In this document: one piece after another, positions 14,130-22,248 of the stretch | Position numbering within the stretch: the stretch's first letter is position 1 | Layout of the letters: each line of letters starts with the position of its first letter | Origin: Mucilaginibacter sp. dw_454 | GTDB taxonomy: Bacteria; Bacteroidota; Bacteroidia; Sphingobacteriales; Sphingobacteriaceae | Assembly (NCBI RefSeq): GCF_018449775.1 | Contig: NZ_JAAVVB010000001.1 | Span: 806,001-870,000, forward strand | DNA: 64,000 bases | Direction of reading: 5' to 3' | Notes under the pieces: model-generated | Database searches by the model: none | What the model was told of the DNA's origin: nothing | The model's input: only the letters and a program-made list of their open reading frames with translations | Program-made: the position numbers and the translations under genes

Positions 14130-16322
14130 ATGAAAAAGGCAGCCTGTTTATTCATCTTATTTTTTCTGTTCGTAACAGTAGAAGCCCAGGTACCTGATGG
14201 CAGCTGGTGGACCTTTTCGTACTCGCAAAGTCAGTCACTTGACGGTGGTTTATTGAACCTGCGCAGCCTGAATGAACATTTCGCCGGCGAGCATGGATTT
14301 ATTCATTTAAGCGCAGACGGTAATGGCTTTATTAATGGTAATGGTAAGGAGGTACGTTTCTGGGCCTGCAATGGCGGCAGCCTGGCTGCTGAATTTGATG
14401 ACAAAAAGCTGGATAGCCTGGCCTGTTTCCTGGCAAAAATGGGCGTGAATGTAATACGCTATCACGGCGCCATTAATCCACACGGTAAAAACACCCGGTT
14501 GATGGATGTTGACACCGCCGAGGCGCGCAATATTTGGCGCTGTGTGGCTGCTATGAAGAAACAGGGTATTTATACCATTATATCGCCATTTTGGCCAGCC
14601 AATGGCCATATGGGCGGCTGGATACCAAAAGAATGGGGCATTGATGGTTATAGCGGCAAGGACGATATGTGGGAGGTGCTGTATTTTAATGAGCGAATGA
14701 AAGCGGGCTATAAGGCCTGGGTGAAATATCTTTATACCACTCCAAATCCATATACCAAAGTTGCGCTGAAAGACGAACCCGCAGTAGCGGTGATACAGGT
14801 GATAAATGAAGACTCACCATTTTTCTGGACCATGAGCGGCATTAAACCGGCGCTGGCCAAAATGGTTGGTGCGCAGTTCTCTAAATGGTTAAGAAATAAA
14901 TACGGCCAGCTGGCAAATATCAAAGACACTACCGACTTGCTGCCCATCTATAACATGACCTTACCGCAAGGTAAAAACGAAAACAGCAAACTACATGATC
15001 AGGTGGAGTTTTATGCCGATAATCAGCGCGCTTTTTATGATGATATGGTGCATTACTATCGGGAGGTGCTGGGCTGTAAACAACTGGTTAACGCGAGTAA
15101 CTGGCGTACCGCGTCGCAAAGTCGTTTGCTGGATCTGGAACGCTGGACCAACAGTGGTGCCGACGTTATCGCGGTGAATAAATATTTTGATCCGCAACAT
15201 AAAGGGCCAAACGCGGGCTGGAGGGTAGATCCCGGCGATTTTTATGGGTCGCCATCGGCATTGAAAAATCCGGCTGATTTGCCGACCAATGTTAAACACG
15301 TTGCCGGCCACCCCATGATGGTTACTGAAAGTGGGTGGAATTTACCAAACAGGTACCAAACCGAAGGCGCCTTACTGGTTGCCGCCTACGGTGGCTTAAC
15401 AGGGCTGGATGCCTTTTTCTGGTTTACACCTACGGCAACTAATTACATGCAACAACCTTATTTCACTTTTCTGAACATACAAGGGCAGCACCCCTTAAAC
15501 CGCTGGAGTACCTCGACACCGGGCGAAATAGGCATGTTCCCGGCAAATGCACTGATACAACGATTGGGCTATGTCAAAGAAGCTAAAATCCTCCAGGAGC
15601 GGCGAACCATGAAAAGTATGCTGAACCGGGAAGTGCCGTCCATTTTTGAGGAACAATCCTTTGACCCAAACCGGGATTTTGTGGTAGGCGATAATAACGA
15701 CCAGGGGAAGTTTTCGCCGCTTACTTTTTTGACAGGTGGTATATCGGTTGTTTATGACAGCAAAATGGATACGGTTCAGGTATCAGCAAATCTGAACAAA
15801 TTGATCGATCTGAAAGCCTCGAAAGTCACATCCGTAACGGGAGAGGAGCAACTGGATTACAAAACGGGCATATTTATCCTGAACACGCCTAAGGCAAAAG
15901 CAGTGTCGGGCTTTTTAAACGTTAAAAAGACATTCAATTTAAATGAGATAAGCATTACATCCAATAATGAATATGCTACTATCGAACTGGTGAGTATGGA
16001 CGGAAAGGATCTTAGTCAGTCAAAAAAAGTATTGCTACAAGTAGGCACTATTTTTAGGCCAACAGGCTGGAACGAGGAGCCCGCTACGTTTAATGATAAT
16101 CATAAATTGATGCAGGGCTTTAAAATCATTAATACCGGTAAAATGCCTTGGTTAGGTATGCCGGCTAATGGCAGCATCAGCCTAAAAAATAAATTGATAA
16201 AAAAAGCAATACAACTCAATGCAGCCGGTTTTGCTGTTAAAATGCTTGATCTACAAACAAATGGGAGCACTGTAACCCTCCAATTGCCACCGGATGCATT
16301 TTATATTTTGTTAGAGAAATGA
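14130..16322 (+). CDS. Secreted glycoside hydrolase, clan GH-A (GH5/GH42-like TIM barrel)
   Basis: 730 residues. Signal peptide MKKAACLFILFFLFVTVEAQ. A TIM-barrel domain covers about 40-480, with the beta-4 acid/base motif VINED (Glu227) and a beta-7 nucleophile candidate Glu400 in MVTESGW. Conserved barrel elements such as NVIRYHG and PFWPANGH are visible. The C-terminal 250 residues form a beta-rich accessory domain. The two-Glu arrangement marks a retaining clan-A hydrolase; family and substrate are not certain. No SusC/SusD pair is nearby, so this is not a classical polysaccharide utilisation locus. Confidence 0.78.
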   Translation: MKKAACLFILFFLFVTVEAQVPDGSWWTFSYSQSQSLDGGLLNLRSLNEHFAGEHGFIHLSADGNGFINGNGKEVRFWACNGGSLAAEFDDKKLDSLACFLAKMGVNVIRYHGAINPHGKNTRLMDVDTAEARNIWRCVAAMKKQGIYTIISPFWPANGHMGGWIPKEWGIDGYSGKDDMWEVLYFNERMKAGYKAWVKYLYTTPNPYTKVALKDEPAVAVIQVINEDSPFFWTMSGIKPALAKMVGAQFSKWLRNKYGQLANIKDTTDLLPIYNMTLPQGKNENSKLHDQVEFYADNQRAFYDDMVHYYREVLGCKQLVNASNWRTASQSRLLDLERWTNSGADVIAVNKYFDPQHKGPNAGWRVDPGDFYGSPSALKNPADLPTNVKHVAGHPMMVTESGWNLPNRYQTEGALLVAAYGGLTGLDAFFWFTPTATNYMQQPYFTFLNIQGQHPLNRWSTSTPGEIGMFPANALIQRLGYVKEAKILQERRTMKSMLNREVPSIFEEQSFDPNRDFVVGDNNDQGKFSPLTFLTGGISVVYDSKMDTVQVSANLNKLIDLKASKVTSVTGEEQLDYKTGIFILNTPKAKAVSGFLNVKKTFNLNEISITSNNEYATIELVSMDGKDLSQSKKVLLQVGTIFRPTGWNEEPATFNDNHKLMQGFKIINTGKMPWLGMPANGSISLKNKLIKKAIQLNAAGFAVKMLDLQTNGSTVTLQLPPDAFYILLEK

Positions 16323-16422
16323 GCGGTAAACTGAAGCTGCCGACTCTTTAATTTTAATAATTTAATGAGTTCTAAACTTTCTCTTCTTTGCTTAGTCGAA
16401 AAAATAAAGTAAATCCCGAACC

Positions 16423-16800
16423 ATGAAAAAGTATTTATTTATGCTGATACTTGGCTTTACCACCATTGCGGCATCTGCACAAAAACATAAATTGACTATC
16501 TACAGTCGCGCTAATAGCTCAAATTGTACGGTAGATTACACTGATTATGACAAACTTTATCCTGACAGTATAAAGTCCATAGTGATGATCGATTACAAAA
16601 AAAAATATCAACTTAAAAACATCAACACTTTATTGTTAAGGATGAACCTGGACGGCTGGAAGCTGGTTAGCACAATTGCCGATGCAAATGGGGCTTTTGG
16701 GAATGTATATACTGTCACCCAATATTTAATGAGTAAAGAAATTTTGTTGGATGACGCCGCTATGATGTTATATATCCAAAATTTAAAAAGCTTGAAATAA
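16423..16800 (+). CDS. Small secreted protein, 125 aa
   Basis: Signal peptide MKKYLFMLILGFTTIAASAQ, then a mature part of about 105 residues. The segment MNLDGWKLVSTIADANGAFG followed by VYTVTQYLM resembles the GWKLVS...Y core of DUF4177-like small proteins, but the match is weak. Standalone on the plus strand between two larger secreted-protein genes. Confidence 0.65.
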   Translation: MKKYLFMLILGFTTIAASAQKHKLTIYSRANSSNCTVDYTDYDKLYPDSIKSIVMIDYKKKYQLKNINTLLLRMNLDGWKLVSTIADANGAFGNVYTVTQYLMSKEILLDDAAMMLYIQNLKSLK

Positions 16801-16895
16801 GAAAGCGTGCCAGTTAAAAAAGCACCGTAATCAAAATCAATCCGGATCTACCTATAGGATTGTTACATGCCGGGATTTAATATCCCAGGTTAATA

Positions 16896-16928
16896 TTTGT
16901 TTAAATGACAGATATGAAAGTATATTTG
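16896..16928 (+). promoter_or_regulatory. Consensus Bacteroidota promoter of the FG-GAP/isomerase gene
   Basis: TTTG at 16896-16899, a 21-bp spacer and TATATTTG at 16921-16928, both exact matches to the -33 and -7 consensus. Transcription would start near 16935, about 22 nt before the ATG at 16957. Confidence 0.7.
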
Positions 16929-16956
16929 ATATATACCGATTAACCAAACCCTTTTT

Positions 16957-18954
16957 ATGAGAAAACTTGGCCTGCTGGCATTTCTATGCTTGTTCAATTG
17001 TCTGCTGTATGCCCAAAATACAAACTGGGTTCACCTGTCAAGTGCTACTAAAGATATATCCTTGCCCTGGAATAGTGTTGAACAAACCGGCAGTGTAGTT
17101 GGCGATTTAAACAATGATGGTGTGAATGATTTTGTGCTCACTTGTCGTAAGCAAGCGCCCGCAGCAGTATGGTACCAACGTGTCAATAAAGGCTGGGTAA
17201 GACATGTAATTGACAGCACCATGATCACAGTTGAAGCCGGCGGGGCGCTGTATGATATAGACCACGATGGTGATTTGGACCTGGTTTTTGGCGGCGATTG
17301 GCAAAGTAACGAGGTTTGGTGGTGGGAGAACCCTTATCCAAATATCAATGGCCAATGGAAAAGGCATATCATTAAAAACAGCGGCGCCACCCAGCATCAC
17401 GACCAGGTGATAGGCCAATTTAAACACAATGACAATGCCCAGGTAGTATTCTGGAATCAAAATGATAAAACACTTTATTTAGCTGATATTCCAGCTAATC
17501 CTAAGCAGTCGCCATGGCAATATAAAGCTATTTACAAAGCAGGTGCAGATGACGAAAAACACGCATGGTATGTAGAAGGGTTAACCAAAGGCGATGTTGA
17601 TGGCGATGGCTATGAGGATATTATAGCGGGTAATAATTGGTTAAAGTATGATGAGAAGACAGGTGGTTTTAAAGCTGTCCATTATGCTGATGCTGCAGGT
17701 CGGGTTGCCGTGGGGAAATTCAGGCCTGGTAAAACGCTGCAGATTATTGTTTCGCCGGGCGATGGGGAAGGTTTAGCTAAACTTTATGAGTGCGATGGTG
17801 ATCCTGAAAATCCCGCCGACTGGAAAGGGCGCGATTTGATTGGCAGAAAACTGATCCATGGCCATAGCCTGCAGGTTGAGGATATAGACGGCGACGGCAA
17901 TCTGGATGTTTTTGTGGCGGAAATGGGTAAATGGACAGAAAGCTCGCCCAAAGCAGATAACCCCAATGCCGAAGCCTTTATTTTATATGGCGATGGTAAG
18001 GGCAATTTTAGGAAAACGGTTTTTCAAACCGGGTATGATTTCCACGAAACCCGGGTAGCAGATTTAGACGGCGATGGGGATATGGATATTTTATACAAGC
18101 CCTATAACTTGAACACGCCCCGGGTTGATGTGTGGCTGCAAAATGGCACCGGTAAACCAGTCGCTAATTTAAATACCCTTATCCCCAATAAAATAGGGTT
18201 GGAGCTTTATAGCTTCAGGCGCGAATTTGAAAAGAATAAGCAACAAACCTTTACCCAGGTAAAATCGATGGGGTTCAAAGAGGTGGAAGTGTCCGGATAT
18301 TATGGCTTGTCTCCCGCAAAGTTTAAAGCTTATTTAAATGCTAATCATTTAGTTGCTACCAGCATGGTATTTCCTTATGAGTTGTTCAGAGATAGTATTG
18401 GAACGGTAATTAAGCAAACCAAATTATTTGGAGCCAAAATAGTGGGCTGCGGATGGATACCTCATGATGGTGATTTTTCAAAAGCGGATGCCGATAAAGC
18501 TATAGCGATGTTTAACAAAGCTGGTTTGACACTTAAAAATAACGGATTGCACTTCTTTTATCATCCCCACGGCTATGAGTTTAAGCCTTTGGCTGACAGT
18601 ACCTTATTTGCCTATATGGCCGGCGGCATGAAAAAAGGCGTAGCCGACTTTGAGCTAGACGCCTATTGGGCCTACCATGGCGGCACCGATCCTGCCTTGC
18701 TGCTGCATAAATACAAAGGCAGATTTATAGCTATCCATCTCAAACAAATGCGTGCAGGCGAGCCAACCGGCATATACACCGGCACTACGAATGATGCGGC
18801 CAGCGTTGCCTTAAACAAAGGGGTAATTGATTTTAAAGATGTTTTGCACGCGGCAGCGCAAACCGGTGTGCAGTATTACTACATCGAGGACGAAGCAGAA
18901 AACGCCGTTGAGCAGGTGGAAGAATCTCTAAGCTATTTGGGAAGCTTTAAATAA
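16957..18954 (+). CDS. Secreted fusion: FG-GAP/VCBS repeat propeller + sugar phosphate isomerase/epimerase-like TIM barrel
   Basis: 665 residues. Signal peptide MRKLGLLAFLCLFNCLLYAQ. Residues about 45-400 hold at least five FG-GAP/VCBS blades with Ca-binding loops (DLNNDGVND, DIDHDGDLD, DVDGDGYED, DIDGDGNLD, DLDGDGDMD). From about residue 405 (KIGLELYSFRREF) comes a xylose-isomerase-like barrel. Candidate metal ligands there are in HPHGYEF, FELDAYWAYHGG, IAIHLKQM and YYIEDE. This barrel family rearranges or epimerises sugars, or acts on inositols. Secreted fusions to a propeller are seen in Bacteroidota, but the substrate is unknown. Confidence 0.82.
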   Translation: MRKLGLLAFLCLFNCLLYAQNTNWVHLSSATKDISLPWNSVEQTGSVVGDLNNDGVNDFVLTCRKQAPAAVWYQRVNKGWVRHVIDSTMITVEAGGALYDIDHDGDLDLVFGGDWQSNEVWWWENPYPNINGQWKRHIIKNSGATQHHDQVIGQFKHNDNAQVVFWNQNDKTLYLADIPANPKQSPWQYKAIYKAGADDEKHAWYVEGLTKGDVDGDGYEDIIAGNNWLKYDEKTGGFKAVHYADAAGRVAVGKFRPGKTLQIIVSPGDGEGLAKLYECDGDPENPADWKGRDLIGRKLIHGHSLQVEDIDGDGNLDVFVAEMGKWTESSPKADNPNAEAFILYGDGKGNFRKTVFQTGYDFHETRVADLDGDGDMDILYKPYNLNTPRVDVWLQNGTGKPVANLNTLIPNKIGLELYSFRREFEKNKQQTFTQVKSMGFKEVEVSGYYGLSPAKFKAYLNANHLVATSMVFPYELFRDSIGTVIKQTKLFGAKIVGCGWIPHDGDFSKADADKAIAMFNKAGLTLKNNGLHFFYHPHGYEFKPLADSTLFAYMAGGMKKGVADFELDAYWAYHGGTDPALLLHKYKGRFIAIHLKQMRAGEPTGIYTGTTNDAASVALNKGVIDFKDVLHAAAQTGVQYYYIEDEAENAVEQVEESLSYLGSFK

Positions 18955-19058
18955 ATGTTTTAAGTGATTTTTAAATGCGTTTAATTGTTTTATAGCTTAA
19001 ATAAGAATCAATAAAGCTGCCTGACCGGATATCTTTTTGTTGCGAAAATTGACGACCC

Positions 19059-19196
19059 GTGAAACAAAAAAATACTTAAAAGTCATTTTTAGTGTTTCAT
19101 TTTGTTTCACTCACTTTTAATAAAGTGTTTATTATCAATAATTTAATTGTAAGTATTGTTTCACTTGTTTCATCTGTTATACACGCGCGTGAAACA
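19059..19196. repeat. Six-word array, copy A (word GTGAAACA / TGTTTCAC)
   Basis: Words lie at 19059-19066, 19093-19099, 19103-19110, 19157-19164, 19166-19172 and 19189-19196. Word 1 is followed by AAAAAATACTTAAAAGTCA, and words 2-3 by the hairpin CACTTT-TAAT-AAAGTG (19112-19127). The same layout with a different word (GTGATCCA) is at 48451-48591. Function unknown; resembles an array of protein-binding sites or iterons. Confidence 0.75.
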
Positions 19197-19208
19197 AACA
19201 CCACCAAC

Positions 19209-19241
19209 CAAAAAGCCTCAAGACTTACGACCTGAGGCTTT
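19209..19241 (-). terminator. Intrinsic terminator of tRNA-Lys
   Basis: 9-bp stem AAAGCCTCA / TGAGGCTTT (19233-19241 with 19212-19220 when read on the minus strand) followed by T-rich sequence, 14 bp after the tRNA. Confidence 0.8.
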
Positions 19242-19254
19242 AGATTAAAACGGG

Positions 19255-19327
19255 TGACCTGGGAGAGGATCGAACTCTCGACCCACTGATTAAGAGTCAG
19301 TTGCTCTACCGGCTGAGCTACCAAGTC
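19255..19327 (-). tRNA. tRNA-Lys (anticodon CTT)
   Basis: Full cloverleaf on the minus strand. Acceptor GACTTGG / CCAGGTC (one wobble), D-arm GCTC-AGCCGGTA-GAGC, anticodon stem ACTGA / TCAGT with loop CTCTTAA (anticodon CTT, reads AAG), T-arm GAGAG-TTCGATC-CTCTC. The discriminator is A and the CCA end is not encoded. Confidence 0.95.
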
Positions 19328-19345
19328 AGGTGTTGTAAAGGGTGT

Positions 19346-19375
19346 CAAATATACGGTAATATACCAAACCCGCAA
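19346..19375 (-). promoter_or_regulatory. Promoter of tRNA-Lys
   Basis: On the minus strand: TTG (19375-19373), a 19-bp spacer and TATATTTG (19353-19346), an exact Bacteroidota -33/-7 pair. Start of transcription expected near 19339, about 12 nt before the tRNA. Confidence 0.8.
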
Positions 19376-19402
19376 TTTGTTTTTGAAGGTGTGACGCTAA
19401 GT

Positions 19403-20665
19403 TTACTTGTTTCGCCACAGAACCAACGGGTTAGCATCTTTTAAAAAGCCATGTAACGAGGTGATGATGCTTGGCAGTTTATCTTTACCAATGATACCCA
19501 CCTTAGAGTTAAACCCACCCGCGCCATAGTCTCCATATCTGCTGATTACCTGGCCGCGCCAGTGCAAACCCTTGCCGTTTATGTTATAATAGATACCCAG
19601 TTGCTGTTTGATGTCGCTGCCGTCTTTACGGAGCTTGCTTTGGTCTTGCTGCGCGTAGTTGACGTCCAGGTGGCCATCGCCGTTAAAGTCGGCAAGTTTG
19701 ATCGATGAGGCATGGATCCAACCCACTTTTGGGTCAATAGTGTGTTTGATCCAGGTACCGGTACGTGGGTCGACAGGAGCTTCGTACCAAACCAGGCCAT
19801 CGCCAATCTGCCGGTTATCATCTGCTTCACCCGTGCCTTCGCCCTGGCTGGCGCAAACAAGGTCTACGCGGCCGTCGGCGTTAATGTCACCGGAGGTAAA
19901 GGCCATGGTGGTCATCTCAAAATTGCATTTGTCACCGCCCGGATTGGCGTCAATGATACGCGGAATCCACTTATCTTTAAGTGGATTTCCACCCGTATGC
20001 CCCGGATTTTCGAACCAGGCTACTTGGTTTTTATCGCCGTCCCTATATAAACCAATCACGTCGGCAAAGCCGTCTTTTTGATTCAAAACATTCACAACAC
20101 AAGTACCCTGACCACTACGGCCTATATTCACAAAGGTCCAGTCGGATGGGGTAGCGCCTTGTATGTAAACACCGCTGGTGGTGATTACATCGGGTTTGCC
20201 ATCACCGTTCAGGTCGGCGGCGCATACCTCGTGCGAGAAACGGGTGCCATCTATGGTGTGGATTGCCCACTGGGTTGTATAGGGATCGTTGCCGCTGCCC
20301 GCCGGGTTTTCGGCCCAGAGGGTGTGGTTGCTCCAGCCGCCCAGGATGATGTCGTTCCAGCCGTCGTTATTAATGTCTGCTATCTGAGCATCTTCGTATC
20401 CTCCCGGATCGCCTGGCGAGAAGATCACGTACGGTTTCCAATTCTTCGAGTAGCGATAGAGCTTAAAGCCTTGATTATCCGGCGAGCCTATGTCGTTGTA
20501 TTGATCTTTGGAAAACTTCCCCAATACCTTTGGTTTGTGCGAGGCGTATTGAATAGTACTGTCTATAACTGTCCGCTTAAATTGAGGTTGGCTAGCCGGA
20601 TGGGTTTGCGCACCGGTTATTTTAAATGCGGCCAGAGCAATTAATACAAACAGCGATTTTCTCAT
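19403..20665 (-). CDS. Secreted FG-GAP/VCBS repeat protein
   Basis: 420 residues from the ATG at 20665 (MRKSLFVLIALAAFKITGAQ, a good signal peptide); the ATG at 20689 would put eight polar residues in front of it. At least four FG-GAP blades with acidic loops are seen (DINNDGWND, DLNGDGKPD, DINADGRVD, DFNGDGHLD), giving a beta-propeller. No catalytic domain is attached, in contrast to the fusion protein at 16957. It is probably an extracellular binding or scaffold protein linked to the neighbouring glycosidases. Divergent from the GH43-like gene at 20769. Confidence 0.8.
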   Translation of the reverse strand: MRKSLFVLIALAAFKITGAQTHPASQPQFKRTVIDSTIQYASHKPKVLGKFSKDQYNDIGSPDNQGFKLYRYSKNWKPYVIFSPGDPGGYEDAQIADINNDGWNDIILGGWSNHTLWAENPAGSGNDPYTTQWAIHTIDGTRFSHEVCAADLNGDGKPDVITTSGVYIQGATPSDWTFVNIGRSGQGTCVVNVLNQKDGFADVIGLYRDGDKNQVAWFENPGHTGGNPLKDKWIPRIIDANPGGDKCNFEMTTMAFTSGDINADGRVDLVCASQGEGTGEADDNRQIGDGLVWYEAPVDPRTGTWIKHTIDPKVGWIHASSIKLADFNGDGHLDVNYAQQDQSKLRKDGSDIKQQLGIYYNINGKGLHWRGQVISRYGDYGAGGFNSKVGIIGKDKLPSIITSLHGFLKDANPLVLWRNK

Positions 20666-20768
20666 AAAAGGGGATGATTGGAAATGCAATATATAAAAGC
20701 AGATTAGGTAAATTGATCTGTATCGGTATATTTACAACGCAACAGTCGCCGACCAATTAGTCAAATCT

Positions 20769-22214
20769 ATGATGACCCTTAAGCAGTTTTTTAAATCCAT
20801 ATTGGCAATAGCCTTTATTTTCCCGCCAGGCGTTAAGGCGCAAACCTTGACCAACTTCAATAGCAAAGGCGAACAGGTTACCCGTTTCAGTAAACTGGGT
20901 GATGCTGTGGATGCCCACGATGGCGAAATAGCCTATTTTAATGGCACCTATTATTTGTATGGCACCAGTTACGGCTGCGGATTTGAGTGGGGTCATAAAG
21001 ATGCGCCTTTCTGCGGATTTGAGGTTTATTCATCAAAAGACATGGTGACCTGGACAGACAAGGGCCAATTATTTGACGCGACTACACCGGTTTGGCAAAC
21101 CCGCTGTAATGGTAATACTTATGGCTGTTTCCGCCCGCATGTCATTTATAATAAAAACACCCAACGTTACGTACTTTGGATCAACGTTTATGACAATAGA
21201 ACAGGCTACCGCGTATTTACCAGTAAGACGCCTATAGGTCCATTTACAGAACAAGCCGAACCTCATTTAGCCGTTAACGCAGATGCAGCCGTAGCGGGCC
21301 TAAATAACGGCGATCACGATACTTTTGTAGATGATGATGGCAAAGCTTACCTGGCATACACCGACTGGCATGCGCAAGGCGCTATAGCTATTGAGCAATT
21401 GAGCGATGACTACCTTACAGGTACCGGTAAAGTTATCCGGGCTATAACCAAACAAAGTACCGAGGCACCGTCCTTGTTTAAACGAAAGGGCATTTACTAT
21501 TTGATCTATTCTGATCCAAACTGTGGTTATTGCGGTGGTACCGGCGCATCGTATCGTACGGCTAAATCGCCGCTGGGGCCTTGGTCTGAGGGTAAACAGA
21601 TTAGCAATAATTCTTGTGGCGGTCAGCCTTCATTTGTATCGTCTATCAAATTAAAAACTGGGGATGTATTTCTGTTTGGTAGCGATTTGTGGAATAACGC
21701 CGCCAAGAATGAGTCGTTGGCTAATTACTATTGGGCGCCACTTAAATTTGGTGTCGATGGTTCGATACAGCCCATCGAATGCGAGAATACAGTTGCTATC
21801 CCGTCCGCAGCAAAAACGGCGAAGCCCGCTACTTTAAACTTTGCGCCGGGTTGTGATATCAATGCAACCACTAAACGCAGCAGTGCATTCAAGGCTAGAA
21901 AGACCGGTACATTGACCAATCTAAGTATCTCCACTTTTAAAGCTGCTTACCCGGATGCCGAATTGCAGGTTATTATTTCTGCGGATGGAAATGATCAGCC
22001 GTTAAAGTCATTCACTGTCAATGCAGATAAACTGAGCTGGTCGCCAAAGAATTTGGTTTTGCACCCTGATATTAAAATAACGGCAGGGAAGACCTATACT
22101 ATCAGCATAAGCTCGACTACCGCAAAAGGGTGTTATGGTTTGGAGTATGACAGGGCGACAAAAGACAGCGCCGAACCTGAATTTTTATATCAGGTAGACG
22201 TAGTAAATAATTAA
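20769..22214 (+). CDS. Secreted GH43-like glycosidase (five-bladed propeller)
   Basis: 481 residues. N-terminal signal peptide (LAIAFIFPPGVKAQ). The propeller covers about 45-330. The first-blade motif DAHDGEIAYFNGTYYLYGTS supplies the general-base Asp51, GDHDTFVDDDGKAYLAYTDW a second Asp, and STEAPSLFKRKGIYYLIYS the Glu general acid. This is the classic GH43/GH-F spacing of arabinan- and xylan-side-chain hydrolases. Residues about 345-481 form a C-terminal beta-sandwich, perhaps carbohydrate-binding. It is divergently transcribed from the FG-GAP gene at 20665. Exact substrate not determinable. Confidence 0.8.
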   Translation: MMTLKQFFKSILAIAFIFPPGVKAQTLTNFNSKGEQVTRFSKLGDAVDAHDGEIAYFNGTYYLYGTSYGCGFEWGHKDAPFCGFEVYSSKDMVTWTDKGQLFDATTPVWQTRCNGNTYGCFRPHVIYNKNTQRYVLWINVYDNRTGYRVFTSKTPIGPFTEQAEPHLAVNADAAVAGLNNGDHDTFVDDDGKAYLAYTDWHAQGAIAIEQLSDDYLTGTGKVIRAITKQSTEAPSLFKRKGIYYLIYSDPNCGYCGGTGASYRTAKSPLGPWSEGKQISNNSCGGQPSFVSSIKLKTGDVFLFGSDLWNNAAKNESLANYYWAPLKFGVDGSIQPIECENTVAIPSAAKTAKPATLNFAPGCDINATTKRSSAFKARKTGTLTNLSISTFKAAYPDAELQVIISADGNDQPLKSFTVNADKLSWSPKNLVLHPDIKITAGKTYTISISSTTAKGCYGLEYDRATKDSAEPEFLYQVDVVNN

Positions 22215-22248
22215 TTATCAATATACTATATCTACCTGATATGTGTTA

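Larger units (their letters stand above)
18955..19254. other. Non-coding gap with a repeat-word array and the tRNA terminator
   Basis: No ORF supported. It contains the six-word GTGAAACA / TGTTTCA array (19059-19196) and, on the minus strand, the terminator of tRNA-Lys. Confidence 0.7.

Noticed and set aside
14130..22214. Classical polysaccharide utilisation locus
   Set aside because: Glycosidases and FG-GAP proteins are present, but no SusC/SusD pair, no regulator and mixed strands.
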